Translations under genes and position numbers: made by a program
From: CAZMVY01 sp964617875
Lineage (GTDB): Bacteria > Planctomycetota > Phycisphaerae > UBA1845 > PWPN01
DNA length: 64,000 nt
Direction: 5' to 3'
Assembly: GCA_964617875.1 (NCBI GenBank)
Contig: CAZUAI010000015.1
Coordinates: 1-64,000 of the forward strand
Shown here: in pieces, positions 36,730-45,776 of the stretch
How positions within the stretch are numbered: position 1 is the stretch's first letter
Layout of the letters: each line of letters opens with the position of its first letter
Notes under the pieces: model-generated
Told to the model about the DNA's origin: nothing
Seen by the model: only the letters and a program-made list of their open reading frames with translations
Databases searched by the model: none

Positions 36730-37971
36730 GTGAACGTCATAACACGTCGGGGCTGGCTGGTCGGGATTCTGGTACTTGCTGTTTGCACGGGCTGCCCGCC
36801 GAAGCCCGAGCCGAAACCCCTGGAGGAGCCCAGGAAGGACTACGGCGCGCAGTTGCCGCCGGGAGCCAAGGCCCTCCGCAAGATCGATCCCAGCCGGTAT
36901 CCCGACTTCAGCTCCGGCTTCGTGAACAAGCCGGGGCTCGAGCAGGCGATCCGCAACAGCCTCAGCTATCTGGGCAAGCCGTCGAGCAGGCAGTTCTTCC
37001 CCTACCTCGACGTCACTCACCAGCGGGCCGTCGCGAGCTGCCGTGCCATGCTCGACGTCCTTCAGCAGGCCAAGTCGCCCGCCGAATTCGACGCGATCAT
37101 CCGTCAGCGCTTCGAGGTCTACCAGTCCGTCGGCTGCGACGATCACGGCACCGTCCTCTTCACCGGCTACTACCGCCCGATCTTCGACGCCCGCAGGCAG
37201 CCGGACGCCCAGTTCAAGTACCCGCTCTACAAGGCGCCCCCCAACCTCGTCAAGGACAAGGACGGCAACACGCTCGGCATGAAGACCACCAGCGGCGAGG
37301 TCATTCCCTGCTGGACGCGGTCCCAGATCGACGCCGCGGATTCCCCCCTCAAGGGCAACGAGCTTTGCTGGCTCAAGGACCGGTTCGAGGCCTACATCGT
37401 CACGGTCCAGGGCTCCGGCAAGCTCCGCCTGGCCGACGGCTCCTATTACGAGGTCGGCTACGCGGCCAACAACGGGTATCCCTACACCTCGGTCGCGCAG
37501 GCGCTCATCAAGGATGGAGCCATCTCCATTGACCAGCTCTCGCTGCGGACGCTGATCGACTACTTCCACAACCACCCGGACCAGATGGACCGCTACCTGC
37601 CCCTGAACCGCCGGTACATCTTCTTCCAGGAGCGCGCGGGCGGCCCGTGGGGCAGCCTCAACGAGGTGGTCACTCCCTACCGCTCGATCGCGACGGACAA
37701 GTCGATCTATCCGCGTGCGTGCCCGGCGTACTTCGTGACCCAGTTGCCGATGCGCGTGGGCGACGAGATCCAGACGCAGCCCTACGGCGGGTTTGCGATG
37801 GATCAGGACACCGGCGGCGGTATCCGCATGGCCGGGCGCTGCGACATCTTCATGGGCACGGACGACGACAAGGGCTCCGTGGGCGAGCTGGCCGGGCGAA
37901 CGTTCTCCGAAGGCCAGTTGTACTACGTCTTCGTGAAGGAAGGCTCTTCCGGGGCGGCCCCCGCGCAGTAG
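36730..37971 (+). CDS. mltA: MltA-type lytic transglycosylase lipoprotein
   Basis: Cleaves the glycan strands of peptidoglycan with formation of 1,6-anhydromuramic ends, from the outer-membrane side. The GTG at 36730 has GGAGG seven bases upstream, preferred over TTG at 36724. A lipoprotein signal (LVGILVLAVCTGC) opens the 413 residues. Family motifs are FTGYYRPIFDA, YIVTVQGSGKLRL, NRRYIFFQER and the catalytic segment MDQDTGGGIRMAGRCDIFMG with the Asp in CDIF. The 3D-type double-psi barrel C-terminal part is complete. Together with murD it points to a peptidoglycan sacculus. Confidence 0.93.
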   Translation: MNVITRRGWLVGILVLAVCTGCPPKPEPKPLEEPRKDYGAQLPPGAKALRKIDPSRYPDFSSGFVNKPGLEQAIRNSLSYLGKPSSRQFFPYLDVTHQRAVASCRAMLDVLQQAKSPAEFDAIIRQRFEVYQSVGCDDHGTVLFTGYYRPIFDARRQPDAQFKYPLYKAPPNLVKDKDGNTLGMKTTSGEVIPCWTRSQIDAADSPLKGNELCWLKDRFEAYIVTVQGSGKLRLADGSYYEVGYAANNGYPYTSVAQALIKDGAISIDQLSLRTLIDYFHNHPDQMDRYLPLNRRYIFFQERAGGPWGSLNEVVTPYRSIATDKSIYPRACPAYFVTQLPMRVGDEIQTQPYGGFAMDQDTGGGIRMAGRCDIFMGTDDDKGSVGELAGRTFSEGQLYYVFVKEGSSGAAPAQ

Positions 37972-38170
37972 AAATCCCGGTGGTTGCGGGGCCGATGCTT
38001 CACCGGCCGCGCTGTGAGTTCGTGATCGCAGCCGATTCCGGCAATCCGGAGGGCTCTCCGTCCGCCCGTCGAACGCGCCCGGAGCCCGCGTGGTGTCACG
38101 TACACACGCCGTTGGCGTGCCGGATCGCTGACGTCCTTCGGGATCTTCGGGCGGTTGGGAATGGCGTCGC

Positions 38171-39643
38171 TCACGTCTGCCACGATCGCACGATCTGCTG
38201 GAACCGTTCGCCCCGCTCCTCGTAGTTCGTGAACATGTCGTAGCTCGCGCAGGCCGGCGAAAGAAGAACGACGTGGCCCGGCCGCGCCAGGTCGCGGGCC
38301 GTCCGCACGGCCTCGTCGAACCCGTCGGCGATCCGCACGGCCGGCCCGCCGCCGGGGGCGCGGCAGCGCGACAGGTCGGATGCGATCTTCTCCCGCGTGT
38401 CCCCGAGGCAGACGACCGCGGCCGCCCGCTCGGCGAGCTTCCGCGCCATCGCCTCAAACGAAATGTGCTTGTCGTAGCCGCCGACGATCATCACGATCGG
38501 GCAGTCGAACGCCTCGAGCGCGGTAATGGCCGCGTCCGGTGTCGTCGCCTTCGAGTCGTTGTAGTACCGCACGCCGTCGATCTCGGCGACGAACTCCAGC
38601 CGGTGCGGCAGCCCGCGAAAGCCGCGCAACGCCCGCACGATGGCCGTGCCGCTTGCGTCGAAGAGCAGGCCGACGTTGATCGCGATCATCGCGTTGTACA
38701 CGTTGTGCCGTCCGGGGGCGCCGAGTTCGCCGGTCCGCATCAGCGGTTCGAACGCGCCGACGCGGTCCACGGAGTGGCGGCCCGGCGGCAGCTCGCTCAT
38801 CTCCCGGTAGACCATGATCACGTCGCCCTCGACGTGTACCCACGCGTCGAGATTGTCGTAACTGACGGGCCGCTTGTAGCCCGCGTCGGGAATCTCGGGC
38901 CGGACGCGGTTGAGGGCCGCGCGGAGCGCCGGGTCGTCGGCGTTGAAGACGATCGAGCCGTGCTCGCGGAGGAAGCGGACGATGTTCATCTTGGCGTCGA
39001 TGTAGGCGTCCATCGTGCCGTGGCGGTCGAGGTGGTTCTCGCGGATGTTGGTCAGCACGGCGTGGGCCGGCCCGCGGCGCACCACGGCGAGATCCTCGAG
39101 CTGGAAGCTCGACAGCTCGAGCACGACGACGTCCTGCCGCCGGATGTTCGGCAGCTCGTCGAGCAGGCTCCGGCCGATGTTCCCGCCGACCAGCACGCGC
39201 GGCGGGTCGGGCCGCTCGGCCAGCCCCGCGGAGAGTACCTCCCCGATCATCGCCGTCGTCGTGCTCTTGCCGATGCTCCCGGTGATGCCGACGATCTGTC
39301 CCGCGCACCGCTCGAAGAAGAGGTTGTTTTCGCTCGTCCAGGGGATCCCGCGGGCGGCCGCCGCCTGGAAGAACGCCGACCGGGCCTTGTCCACCGCCGG
39401 GCTGACGACCAGCAGCTCGATTCCGTCGAGGTCGCGCTCGTCGTGCCCGCCGAGCCGGAACCGCACCGGCAGGCCGTCGAGCTGTCTCATCGAGTCGGCC
39501 AGGTTCGCCTCGGTGTCGGCGTCGGTGACGGTCACGAGGGCCCCCTGGCCGACGAGCCATCGCGTAACGCCGATCCCTCCGCCGAACCGGCCGAGTCCCA
39601 TGACCATCACCCGCCTGCCGGTCAGTTCCCGCGACACGTCCAT
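38171..39643 (-). CDS. murD: UDP-N-acetylmuramoylalanine--D-glutamate ligase
   Basis: Adds D-glutamate to UDP-MurNAc-L-alanine in the cytoplasm using ATP. The 490 residues start at an ATG with AGGAGG six bases upstream. The N-terminal Rossmann-like domain opens with VMVMGLGRFGGG. The central Mur ligase ATP loop is GITGSIGKSTTTAM, followed by VLELSSFQLEDL and TNIRENHLDRHGTMDAY. The C-terminal domain has YYNDSKATTPDAAITAL and LLSPACASYDMF, all as in MurD. It is slightly longer than the usual 440-450 residues. It stands alone here, away from a division/cell-wall cluster. Confidence 0.94.
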   Translation of the reverse strand: MDVSRELTGRRVMVMGLGRFGGGIGVTRWLVGQGALVTVTDADTEANLADSMRQLDGLPVRFRLGGHDERDLDGIELLVVSPAVDKARSAFFQAAAARGIPWTSENNLFFERCAGQIVGITGSIGKSTTTAMIGEVLSAGLAERPDPPRVLVGGNIGRSLLDELPNIRRQDVVVLELSSFQLEDLAVVRRGPAHAVLTNIRENHLDRHGTMDAYIDAKMNIVRFLREHGSIVFNADDPALRAALNRVRPEIPDAGYKRPVSYDNLDAWVHVEGDVIMVYREMSELPPGRHSVDRVGAFEPLMRTGELGAPGRHNVYNAMIAINVGLLFDASGTAIVRALRGFRGLPHRLEFVAEIDGVRYYNDSKATTPDAAITALEAFDCPIVMIVGGYDKHISFEAMARKLAERAAAVVCLGDTREKIASDLSRCRAPGGGPAVRIADGFDEAVRTARDLARPGHVVLLSPACASYDMFTNYEERGERFQQIVRSWQT

Positions 39644-39962
39644 AAGCGTCCTCCTGCCCGATGCTGATAACGGCGGCGATGCCTTGCGTCAATCGGCGGT
39701 TCGGGCCGAAAGCAGTCGCGCGATTCCGGTCTGCATCTGTCGCATGATCGCCGGTCGGGTGTTGGCGGGCATTTCTGCCGAAGGCGATGGCCCGCGCCAC
39801 CGTACTGCGCGTTGGGTTGCGTGAAATGCACAGTACGGTGGCGCGCTGCCCAATGAGTGCCTGCGTCACCATCGGAGGATCCGGGCGAAACCTGCCGCCT
39901 TCGGCTTGCGCGACGCGGGCGTCCTTGCCTTCCGACTCTGCCCGTCTTAGAGTGGTCGCGGG
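39644..39962. other. 319-base divergent region with long perfect inverted repeat
   Basis: Separates the divergent murD and PhoH2 genes. Its main feature is a 15-base perfect inverted repeat at 39793-39845. No gene is seen. CTTAGAGT at 39947-39954 and other AT-poor boxes do not make convincing promoters. Confidence 0.5.
39793..39845. repeat. Perfect 15-base inverted repeat
   Basis: CGCGCCACCGTACTG (39793-39807) is exactly complementary to CAGTACGGTGGCGCG (39831-39845) with a 23-base spacer. The arms are too long and exact for chance. It could be a miniature mobile element, a REP-like unit, or an operator between murD and PhoH2. Confidence 0.7.
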
Positions 39963-41270
39963 ATGAAGAAGAACTACGTCCTGGATACGAACGTCCTGCT
40001 CCACGACCCGAAGTCCATCTTCCGGTTCGCCGACAACACCGTCATTATCCCCATCGACGTCATCCAGGAAATCGACCAGTTCAAGAAGGAACTCTCCGAC
40101 CGCGGCCAGAACGCCCGCGCCGTCTCGCGCGAGCTGGATGCCCTCCGGCAGCAGCGGAGCCTCGCCGACGGCGTTGCCCTGCCGAACGGCGGCGCTCTCC
40201 GCGTCTACTGCGGCGGCATCGAGGACCTCGACCGCCGCCACGCCGGCCAGGCCGACACGAACATCCTCCGCATCGCCGTTCAGGTGCAGCAGAGTGAGCC
40301 CGACACGCCCGTCATCATCGTCTCGAAGGACATCAACCTGCGGATCCGCGCCGACGCGATTGGCGTGCGGGCCGAGGACTACGAATCCGACCGCATCGGC
40401 CTCGCCGACCTTTACACGGGCCAGATCGAGGCATTTATCCCCGCGGCCGACGTCGCCGCCCTGCGCCAGGGCCACCGCGTGCCCTGGCACAACGGCAAGG
40501 CCGTCTACCCGAACGAGTTCGTCCTCGTCCGCCCGGACGACGGCTCGAAGAACACCGCCCTGGCGAGGGTGGATCGCGGCGCCGCCGAGCTGGTGCCCAT
40601 CCCCGATATGAACGCCGGCATCTGCGGCATCCGCCCGCGGAACAAGGAACAGCACTTCGCCCTCGACGCCCTGCTGAACGACGAGATCAAGCTCGTGACG
40701 ATCATGGGCAAGGCCGGCACGGGCAAGACGCTCCTGGCGGTCGCCGCCGGCCTCCACGAGGTCGTCGTCCGCAAACGCTACAAGGGCATGCTCGTCTCGC
40801 GCCCGACGTTCGCGGTCGGCCGCGACATCGGATTCCTGCCCGGCGGCGTCGAACGAAAGCTCTATCCCTGGATGCAGCCGATCAGCGACACGCTCGAGTT
40901 CCTGCTCGACTCGGCCAAGGCGATCGGCGGCCGGAGTTCTCTCCGCGACCTCTGGCGGAGCGACGTCATCGAGGTTCAGCCGCTCGCCTACATCCGCGGC
41001 CGGAGCATCGCGAACCATTACATGGTCGTCGACGAGGTGCAGAACCTTACGCCGCTCGAGGTCAAGACGATCATCACCCGCGTCGGCCACCGCACGAAGG
41101 TCGTGATGACCGGCGACCCCTACCAGATCGACAACCCCTATGTCGATTCCGGCAGCAATGGCTTCAACTACGTGGTGAACAAGTTCCGCCCCGAGTCCAT
41201 CGCCGCCCACGTCGAGCTGAGCAAGGGCGAACGAAGCGAACTCGCCGAGCTGGCGGCGAATCTGCTGTAG
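39963..41270 (+). CDS. PhoH2-type PIN domain / PhoH ATPase fusion
   Basis: Probable ATP-driven RNA helicase-nuclease. The N-terminal PIN domain (residues about 1-140) has acidic residues in YVLDTNVLLHDP, QEIDQFKKE, QADTNILR and VSKDINLR. The PhoH domain (about 225-435) has Walker A MGKAGTGKTLLA, SRPTFAVGRDIGFLPG, Walker B YMVVDEVQNLTPLE and MTGDPYQIDNPYVD. The 435-residue length is normal for this YlaK/PhoH2 architecture. In other bacteria PhoH2 is sometimes paired with an antitoxin-like gene; none is seen here. No strong ribosome binding site precedes the ATG. Confidence 0.95.
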   Translation: MKKNYVLDTNVLLHDPKSIFRFADNTVIIPIDVIQEIDQFKKELSDRGQNARAVSRELDALRQQRSLADGVALPNGGALRVYCGGIEDLDRRHAGQADTNILRIAVQVQQSEPDTPVIIVSKDINLRIRADAIGVRAEDYESDRIGLADLYTGQIEAFIPAADVAALRQGHRVPWHNGKAVYPNEFVLVRPDDGSKNTALARVDRGAAELVPIPDMNAGICGIRPRNKEQHFALDALLNDEIKLVTIMGKAGTGKTLLAVAAGLHEVVVRKRYKGMLVSRPTFAVGRDIGFLPGGVERKLYPWMQPISDTLEFLLDSAKAIGGRSSLRDLWRSDVIEVQPLAYIRGRSIANHYMVVDEVQNLTPLEVKTIITRVGHRTKVVMTGDPYQIDNPYVDSGSNGFNYVVNKFRPESIAAHVELSKGERSELAELAANLL

Positions 41271-41802
41271 TGGTGTCATGGAGAGTCACGTCATCCCCGC
41301 GAAAGCGGGAAAGCTCTTTCTGGAGCGGAGGCGGTGTTTGCATGGCAGGGGCCTCGAACGGGCCGCACCGCCGGGATACACCGATCGCGCCGCGCACGTG
41401 CCGACACCTCGCCGCAATCCAAGCCGTTGTTTCGCGACGAAGCACCCGGCACTACGGACCGCCGGAAGGCCGGTTCTTTGACAACCTCATAGTTGCCTGG
41501 CGAAACGAAGCCACCGCCGAAAAACGGGCGCAACCTCCTCATATCGCATAGGTTAGGCCGTCGCCGGTCCCGGCCTGGCCTGCTTGGAAGCAAGTGCTGG
41601 CGACCAAACGAACCCACCGCAATGGGATACCTCATGTCTTGTATGCGAACTGCATCGGACATCGCCGCACCGCCCACCGTCGTCGCCCTCGGGCGCTTGT
41701 TGCCGCAGCCTTCCGCATGCAGTGCGGCCCCGCGGCTGATTGCTGACACTTCCCCCTCTGTCGTGTACGATTCGCCGCCACGATGAAACGGAGCCGAACC
41801 GA
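41271..41802 (+). other. 532-base intergenic region with a short hairpin repeat
   Basis: I find no convincing gene. Open frames of 90-100 codons here have no ribosome binding site or family resemblance. It contains a hairpin repeat near 41289-41311, a TTGACA at 41477-41482 without a matching -10, and at the right end a seven-codon leader frame just before the EamA gene. Base composition is slightly less GC-rich than that of the neighbours. Confidence 0.45.
41289..41311 (+). repeat. Dispersed hairpin repeat (CCCGCGAAAGCGGG type)
   Basis: GTCATCCCCGCGAAAGCGGG forms a five-base CCCGC/GCGGG stem with a GAAA tetraloop. The string closely resembles a well-known intergenic repeat of many bacteria, which reads as VIPAKAGIQ or SFPRKRESS when translated. 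Here it gives VIPAKAGKL. Only one copy is seen in the window. Confidence 0.6.
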
Positions 41803-41806
41803 GTGA
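41783..41806 (+). CDS. Possible seven-codon leader peptide
   Basis: ATG at 41783 opens MKRSRTE and stops at a TGA that overlaps the GTG start of the transporter gene (GTGA). The arrangement is that of a translationally coupled leader frame. A TACGAT box lies shortly upstream at 41766-41771. It may equally be a chance frame. Confidence 0.3.
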   Translation: MKRSRTE

Positions 41807-42732
41807 CGTTCGCCGCACGGGGACACGGGTCGGGCACGCTGCTGGGCATCCTGGCGATCCTGCTCTGGGGCAGCACGATCGCTGCGATTCGCGCCGTCGT
41901 GGAGCAACTGGGCGCTCTCGGCGCGGGGGCGTGCGCGAACCTGATTGCGGGTGGCGTGGCGTGCGCGATCGTCCTCGCCAGCCCCCGGCGGCGGGGCCGG
42001 CTCCGGCGGTTGCCGCGGGCGTACCTCTTCGGCTGCGGGACGCTGTTCGTGCTGTACTGCCCGCCGCTCTACCTGGCGATGCACTGGGCCGCCACGCGCG
42101 AGCAGGCCGTCGAGGTCGCGCTGGTCAACTACCTCTGGCCCGCGATGTCGCTGGCGCTCTCGGTGGTCGTCCTGAACAAGCGGGCGCGGCCGTTGCTCGG
42201 GCCGGCGCTGCTGCTCGCCCTCATCGGCGTCTGCCTGGGCATGTCGAACGGGCGCGGGGTTTCGTGGCACTCGTTCGGCCGGAACCTCGCCGCCAACCCG
42301 TGGCCGTATGCGATGGCCTTCGCCGCGGCCTTGCTGTGGGCGCTGTACTCGAACCTGTCGAGCCGGTGGGCCGCCGACGTCGGCGAGAACCCCGTACCCC
42401 TGTTTCTACTGGCCACGGGGCTCGTGCTGGCCGTGCTGTGGTGGGCCGAGGGCATCACGGTGCGCCACCCGTGGACCGCACGCGGCGTCGCGGAACTGCT
42501 CTACCTCAGCCTGTTCCCGACGCTGCTGGCCTACGTCTGCTGGGATGCGGCCATGCGCAAAGGCCACGTGGTGCTGGTCAACAGCCTTTCCTTCTTCATC
42601 CCGTTGATCTCGACGGCCATCAGTTGCGCCTATCTGGGTGTGCGCGCGGGTGCGGGCCTGTGGCTGGCGTGTGCCCTGGTCGTCGTCGGCGCGGTCGCGT
42701 GCCGTCTCTCGATCGTGGATCGTCGAAGCTGA
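41803..42732 (+). CDS. EamA/DMT-family transporter
   Basis: Inner-membrane transporter of the drug/metabolite superfamily, 309 residues with ten predicted hydrophobic helices arranged as two EamA units (first from GTLLGILAILLWGSTIAAIR, second from PYAMAFAAALLWALYSNLSS). The GTG at 41803 gives the length and N-terminus normal for the family; a TTG 63 bases earlier would add an odd polar tail. The pattern resembles YddG-type aromatic amino acid exporters, but the substrate is uncertain. Its end is 19 bases from a convergent gene. Confidence 0.88.
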   Translation: MTFAARGHGSGTLLGILAILLWGSTIAAIRAVVEQLGALGAGACANLIAGGVACAIVLASPRRRGRLRRLPRAYLFGCGTLFVLYCPPLYLAMHWAATREQAVEVALVNYLWPAMSLALSVVVLNKRARPLLGPALLLALIGVCLGMSNGRGVSWHSFGRNLAANPWPYAMAFAAALLWALYSNLSSRWAADVGENPVPLFLLATGLVLAVLWWAEGITVRHPWTARGVAELLYLSLFPTLLAYVCWDAAMRKGHVVLVNSLSFFIPLISTAISCAYLGVRAGAGLWLACALVVVGAVACRLSIVDRRS

Positions 42733-42751
42733 TCGTCGATTGCCGGCTCGG

Positions 42752-45736
42752 TCAGGGACCGACGAGGGGCTCGGCCGCCGCCACCGCCGCCGGCAACGCC
42801 TCCCGGGCCTCGGGGGCTGAGACGACGTAGCGCACAAGCTCGTCGATCCGGACGACGAGGTCCGCGCCGGCCTTCGCGTCCGGCTCAGGACGTCCGAAGA
42901 GGTCGTACACCACCGCACGCCCCGCAAACCCGGGCAGCACCAGCCGCTGTTGCGTGCGCCCGAACGGTCGCCACACGGCGACGACCGTCTGGCCGTCATC
43001 CCGTTCGAAGGCGATGCCGCGCACATCGGACGGCTTGTCGAACCAGCGGATCGGCGTCGCATTGTTCATGAGCACGGTCATCCAGTCCCACGCCGCCAGT
43101 GCCGGCCGGGGCGAATGGTCGTATTCGGTCATCGCCCCGCTCGGCGGCGGCTCGGCGAGCGTCTCGATGGGGCGGAACGCAGATACCGTGCTGCACGCGA
43201 AATCCACGTTGGCCAGGTGCCGGATCAGCATGCCGCGGACGAGGCAGGAGGCGCTGCGCAGCGGGTCCGCGCCTTCCGTCTGCACGCAGACGGGCGAGCC
43301 GGGGTTCGTCGTGACGGCGGCGCGCCGGCTGTACGCCGACCCGGCGCACCCGACGACGCTGAGATCCCACCAGCTGGCCGTTGCGGCGAGCGGTCTCCTG
43401 CGCCCCCAGGCGTCGAGCTGCGTTTCAGCGTCTTCCGGCATCATCGGCAGGGCGAGGCACCGGATGGCGAATCCGTCCGCTCGCATCGTGGACATGGAAG
43501 TCGGCGCGCTTGTCGGGCGGGAGGCCGGCACGCGTGCGGCGCTCGTCGCGGGCTGCGAGAGCGGCGCGGTCGTCGTCGGGGGCCAGTCGTCGGCCGAGAC
43601 GCCCACGACGACGGCAGGGCGCGAGCTTGCCGTGCCCAGCCATCGCCGGATCGCGGCCGGCAGTCGCGTCGGCTTGTCCGCGCGTGCCTCGGATGCCTCG
43701 TCGCGATCGACGTGTACGGCGGCGACGTCGGACCCGGATGCCGCGAGCCATTCCGCGCAGAACGTCCGGCGGCGGGCGGCGTCGCGCGGCAGATTGCTCA
43801 GGCGGGCCACGACGTTGAGATCCTGCGCGCCGCAGTGCTCGGTCGCTGCCGTCCAGCCGCCGAACGGCGACCGGCCCGCGCCGCCGGCGCACCATGCCGC
43901 GTTCAGCGGCATCGTCACCCAGCCCGTGCCGATCTGCGTCGTTCGCGCCGACAGGCTCCCGGCGTCGGCCGCCATTCCGAAAAACCCCGTTCGCGGCACC
44001 GGGTCGGCCAGGTCGATGACCGCCATCGCCCGCTCATCCCGCGACAGAATGGACGATACGCCGATCGAGCCGGACCAGGCGGTGGCCTTCGCGCGGTAGT
44101 AGCCGCGCGGCAGCCTCAGCACGACCTGGTCATTCCACGTGCTCTCTGCGGCGGCCTGCGGCTGCGTCGTTTTCGTCCAGACGGGCCGGTCGAAAGCGTC
44201 GAGCAGATCGATCGCCACCGTGCCCCCGTACGGCCGGTCCGCGTAGTTCGCGAGCCGTACCGCGAACGCCGCCGGTTCGCCCAGTTGGAGCAGCTCGCCG
44301 ACATCGGTAGGGTCCGGAGCGGGGCCGAACAGGCCGATCTCGACAGCGGCCGGCGGCGCAAACGTCTCCGACGTCCGGCTCGCCCCGAAGGCCACGCCGT
44401 CGAGCCAGAGCATCCGGTGGTCCGCCTCGGTCGTCGCCGGGACGCGGAAGGTCAGTTCGGCGGCCGTTCCGGCGTCGCCGTCGAGGACGGTCACCGGCGT
44501 CAGGTACAGGTGCCGCTGCCGCGTCCACTCCGTCCCTACGCGGAACCGCGCGGTGCTTGCCGGCAGGCCGGCAATCCGCCAGTCCACCTCGATGTCGATG
44601 GCGTCCGACGCCTTCGCATAGAAGCTCAGGTGGTATCGCTCCGCGGGGCGTTCGCGGCCGCCGGCCGCCGTCAGACCGAACGGCCCCAGGCAGACGTTGG
44701 CCTCCACGCCGGTGAGCGGGACGGCCAGCGACACCTGCCCGACCATCGCGTCGCTGTCGAAGTACCAGTACTGCGGGGCCGCGTAGCGTCCGCGCCCGGG
44801 CCATTCCCGGCGCGACCAGACCGAGAAACCCTTCGGTCCGACCTCGAAGTTGCCGTTCGGGACAAGGTTGGGAGCGGCCGTCGGCACACGGTCAACGCCG
44901 GGCCCCGGGCTTTCGCCATCGGCGGTGACCGGCCGCGCAAACGAATCCGACGAAACCCGCTCGACCACGACGTCGTCGAAGTCGAACGGGCAGCTCGTGT
45001 TGACGTGGACAAGCTGCAGCCAGACGCGCTTCGCCGCGGGCTCGAAATACGTGACGAACTCCTGGGCCTCCCATCCCGGTGAGGCGCGCCCGATCAGTGG
45101 AAGCGAGGCGATATGCTTCTGCCCGTCGCCGGTGGCCACGAGCCATCGCATCTGCGGCGTGCCGAGGTTGCGCGCCCGTGCCGCGCTCGTCTGCCGCGTC
45201 CGCACGCGAACGCGGACCAGACGCCCCCGCACGCGGTCGGCCGCGACCTCCCGCTGGATCCCGTGCAGACCGGGGCCCGGTGGGGCGTCGATCTGAAGAC
45301 AGTTGCCGCGGCCGGCTTCGGTGAGTACGCGCAGGCCCGGCTCGCCGATCACCTCCCACGGTGGGGGGGCGTCAGGACGAAACGAATCGAATGTCTCGGT
45401 CCAGATCGGTTCCGACGCGACCGCCTCGCCCAGTTCGGCGTGCCGGTTCCGCAGGTAGCCGCCCATCCGCCCGAACCACGGATCCCATGAGGGCGAGGGC
45501 ACGTAAGCCGCCTCACGCGCGTCCGCCGCGATGAACTGCCCCCCGCCTCGCTCGATCACCGGCCCGGCCATCGGTCCCGCAGGCGCGAGACATCCCGTTC
45601 CGACCGCGACGGCCAGGACCGTCGCGAAGCCGGCGGCGCACGCCGAGCGTCTTCGCGCAAGCACCGGACAACTCCCCGGCCGGCTGCGGCGGCGACACCC
45701 GCCGCGGGTGCCTTTCTCACGTTTCGGCTTTCCCAT
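42752..45736 (-). CDS. Large lipoprotein, probable carbohydrate-related
   Basis: A 994-residue exported protein with no family I can name. The ATG at 45736 starts an unusually long, Arg-rich n-region (about 30 residues), then a hydrophobic core ending VLAVAVGTGC, a likely lipobox. Two beta-sandwich-like, carbohydrate-binding-type regions follow (about residues 90-230, DSFRPDAPPPWEVIGEPGL; and 270-430, LVPNGNFEVGPKGFSVWSRR), then a part with VNVRxPY-like secondary structure and a C-terminal RWFDKPSDVRGIAFERDDGQ / VVYDLFGRPEP region resembling the accessory domain of glycosidases. It is 40 bases downstream of the GH172 gene and so probably acts on the same glycan. Catalytic residues are not identified. 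Confidence 0.65.
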   Translation of the reverse strand: MGKPKREKGTRGGCRRRSRPGSCPVLARRRSACAAGFATVLAVAVGTGCLAPAGPMAGPVIERGGGQFIAADAREAAYVPSPSWDPWFGRMGGYLRNRHAELGEAVASEPIWTETFDSFRPDAPPPWEVIGEPGLRVLTEAGRGNCLQIDAPPGPGLHGIQREVAADRVRGRLVRVRVRTRQTSAARARNLGTPQMRWLVATGDGQKHIASLPLIGRASPGWEAQEFVTYFEPAAKRVWLQLVHVNTSCPFDFDDVVVERVSSDSFARPVTADGESPGPGVDRVPTAAPNLVPNGNFEVGPKGFSVWSRREWPGRGRYAAPQYWYFDSDAMVGQVSLAVPLTGVEANVCLGPFGLTAAGGRERPAERYHLSFYAKASDAIDIEVDWRIAGLPASTARFRVGTEWTRQRHLYLTPVTVLDGDAGTAAELTFRVPATTEADHRMLWLDGVAFGASRTSETFAPPAAVEIGLFGPAPDPTDVGELLQLGEPAAFAVRLANYADRPYGGTVAIDLLDAFDRPVWTKTTQPQAAAESTWNDQVVLRLPRGYYRAKATAWSGSIGVSSILSRDERAMAVIDLADPVPRTGFFGMAADAGSLSARTTQIGTGWVTMPLNAAWCAGGAGRSPFGGWTAATEHCGAQDLNVVARLSNLPRDAARRRTFCAEWLAASGSDVAAVHVDRDEASEARADKPTRLPAAIRRWLGTASSRPAVVVGVSADDWPPTTTAPLSQPATSAARVPASRPTSAPTSMSTMRADGFAIRCLALPMMPEDAETQLDAWGRRRPLAATASWWDLSVVGCAGSAYSRRAAVTTNPGSPVCVQTEGADPLRSASCLVRGMLIRHLANVDFACSTVSAFRPIETLAEPPPSGAMTEYDHSPRPALAAWDWMTVLMNNATPIRWFDKPSDVRGIAFERDDGQTVVAVWRPFGRTQQRLVLPGFAGRAVVYDLFGRPEPDAKAGADLVVRIDELVRYVVSAPEAREALPAAVAAAEPLVGP

Positions 45737-45776
45737 CTTCCCACATCCCCGGCCTCGCGTGCCGCAACGCCGGGGC

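Noticed and set aside
41270..41551. A 93-codon frame after PhoH2
   Set aside because: Its start is a reading of the hairpin repeat (SSPRKRESSF), it has no ribosome binding site, and it resembles no family.
41460..41560. GGTTCTTTGACAACC, reminiscent of some CRISPR leaders
   Set aside because: No direct repeats or spacers follow within the region and no cas gene is present.
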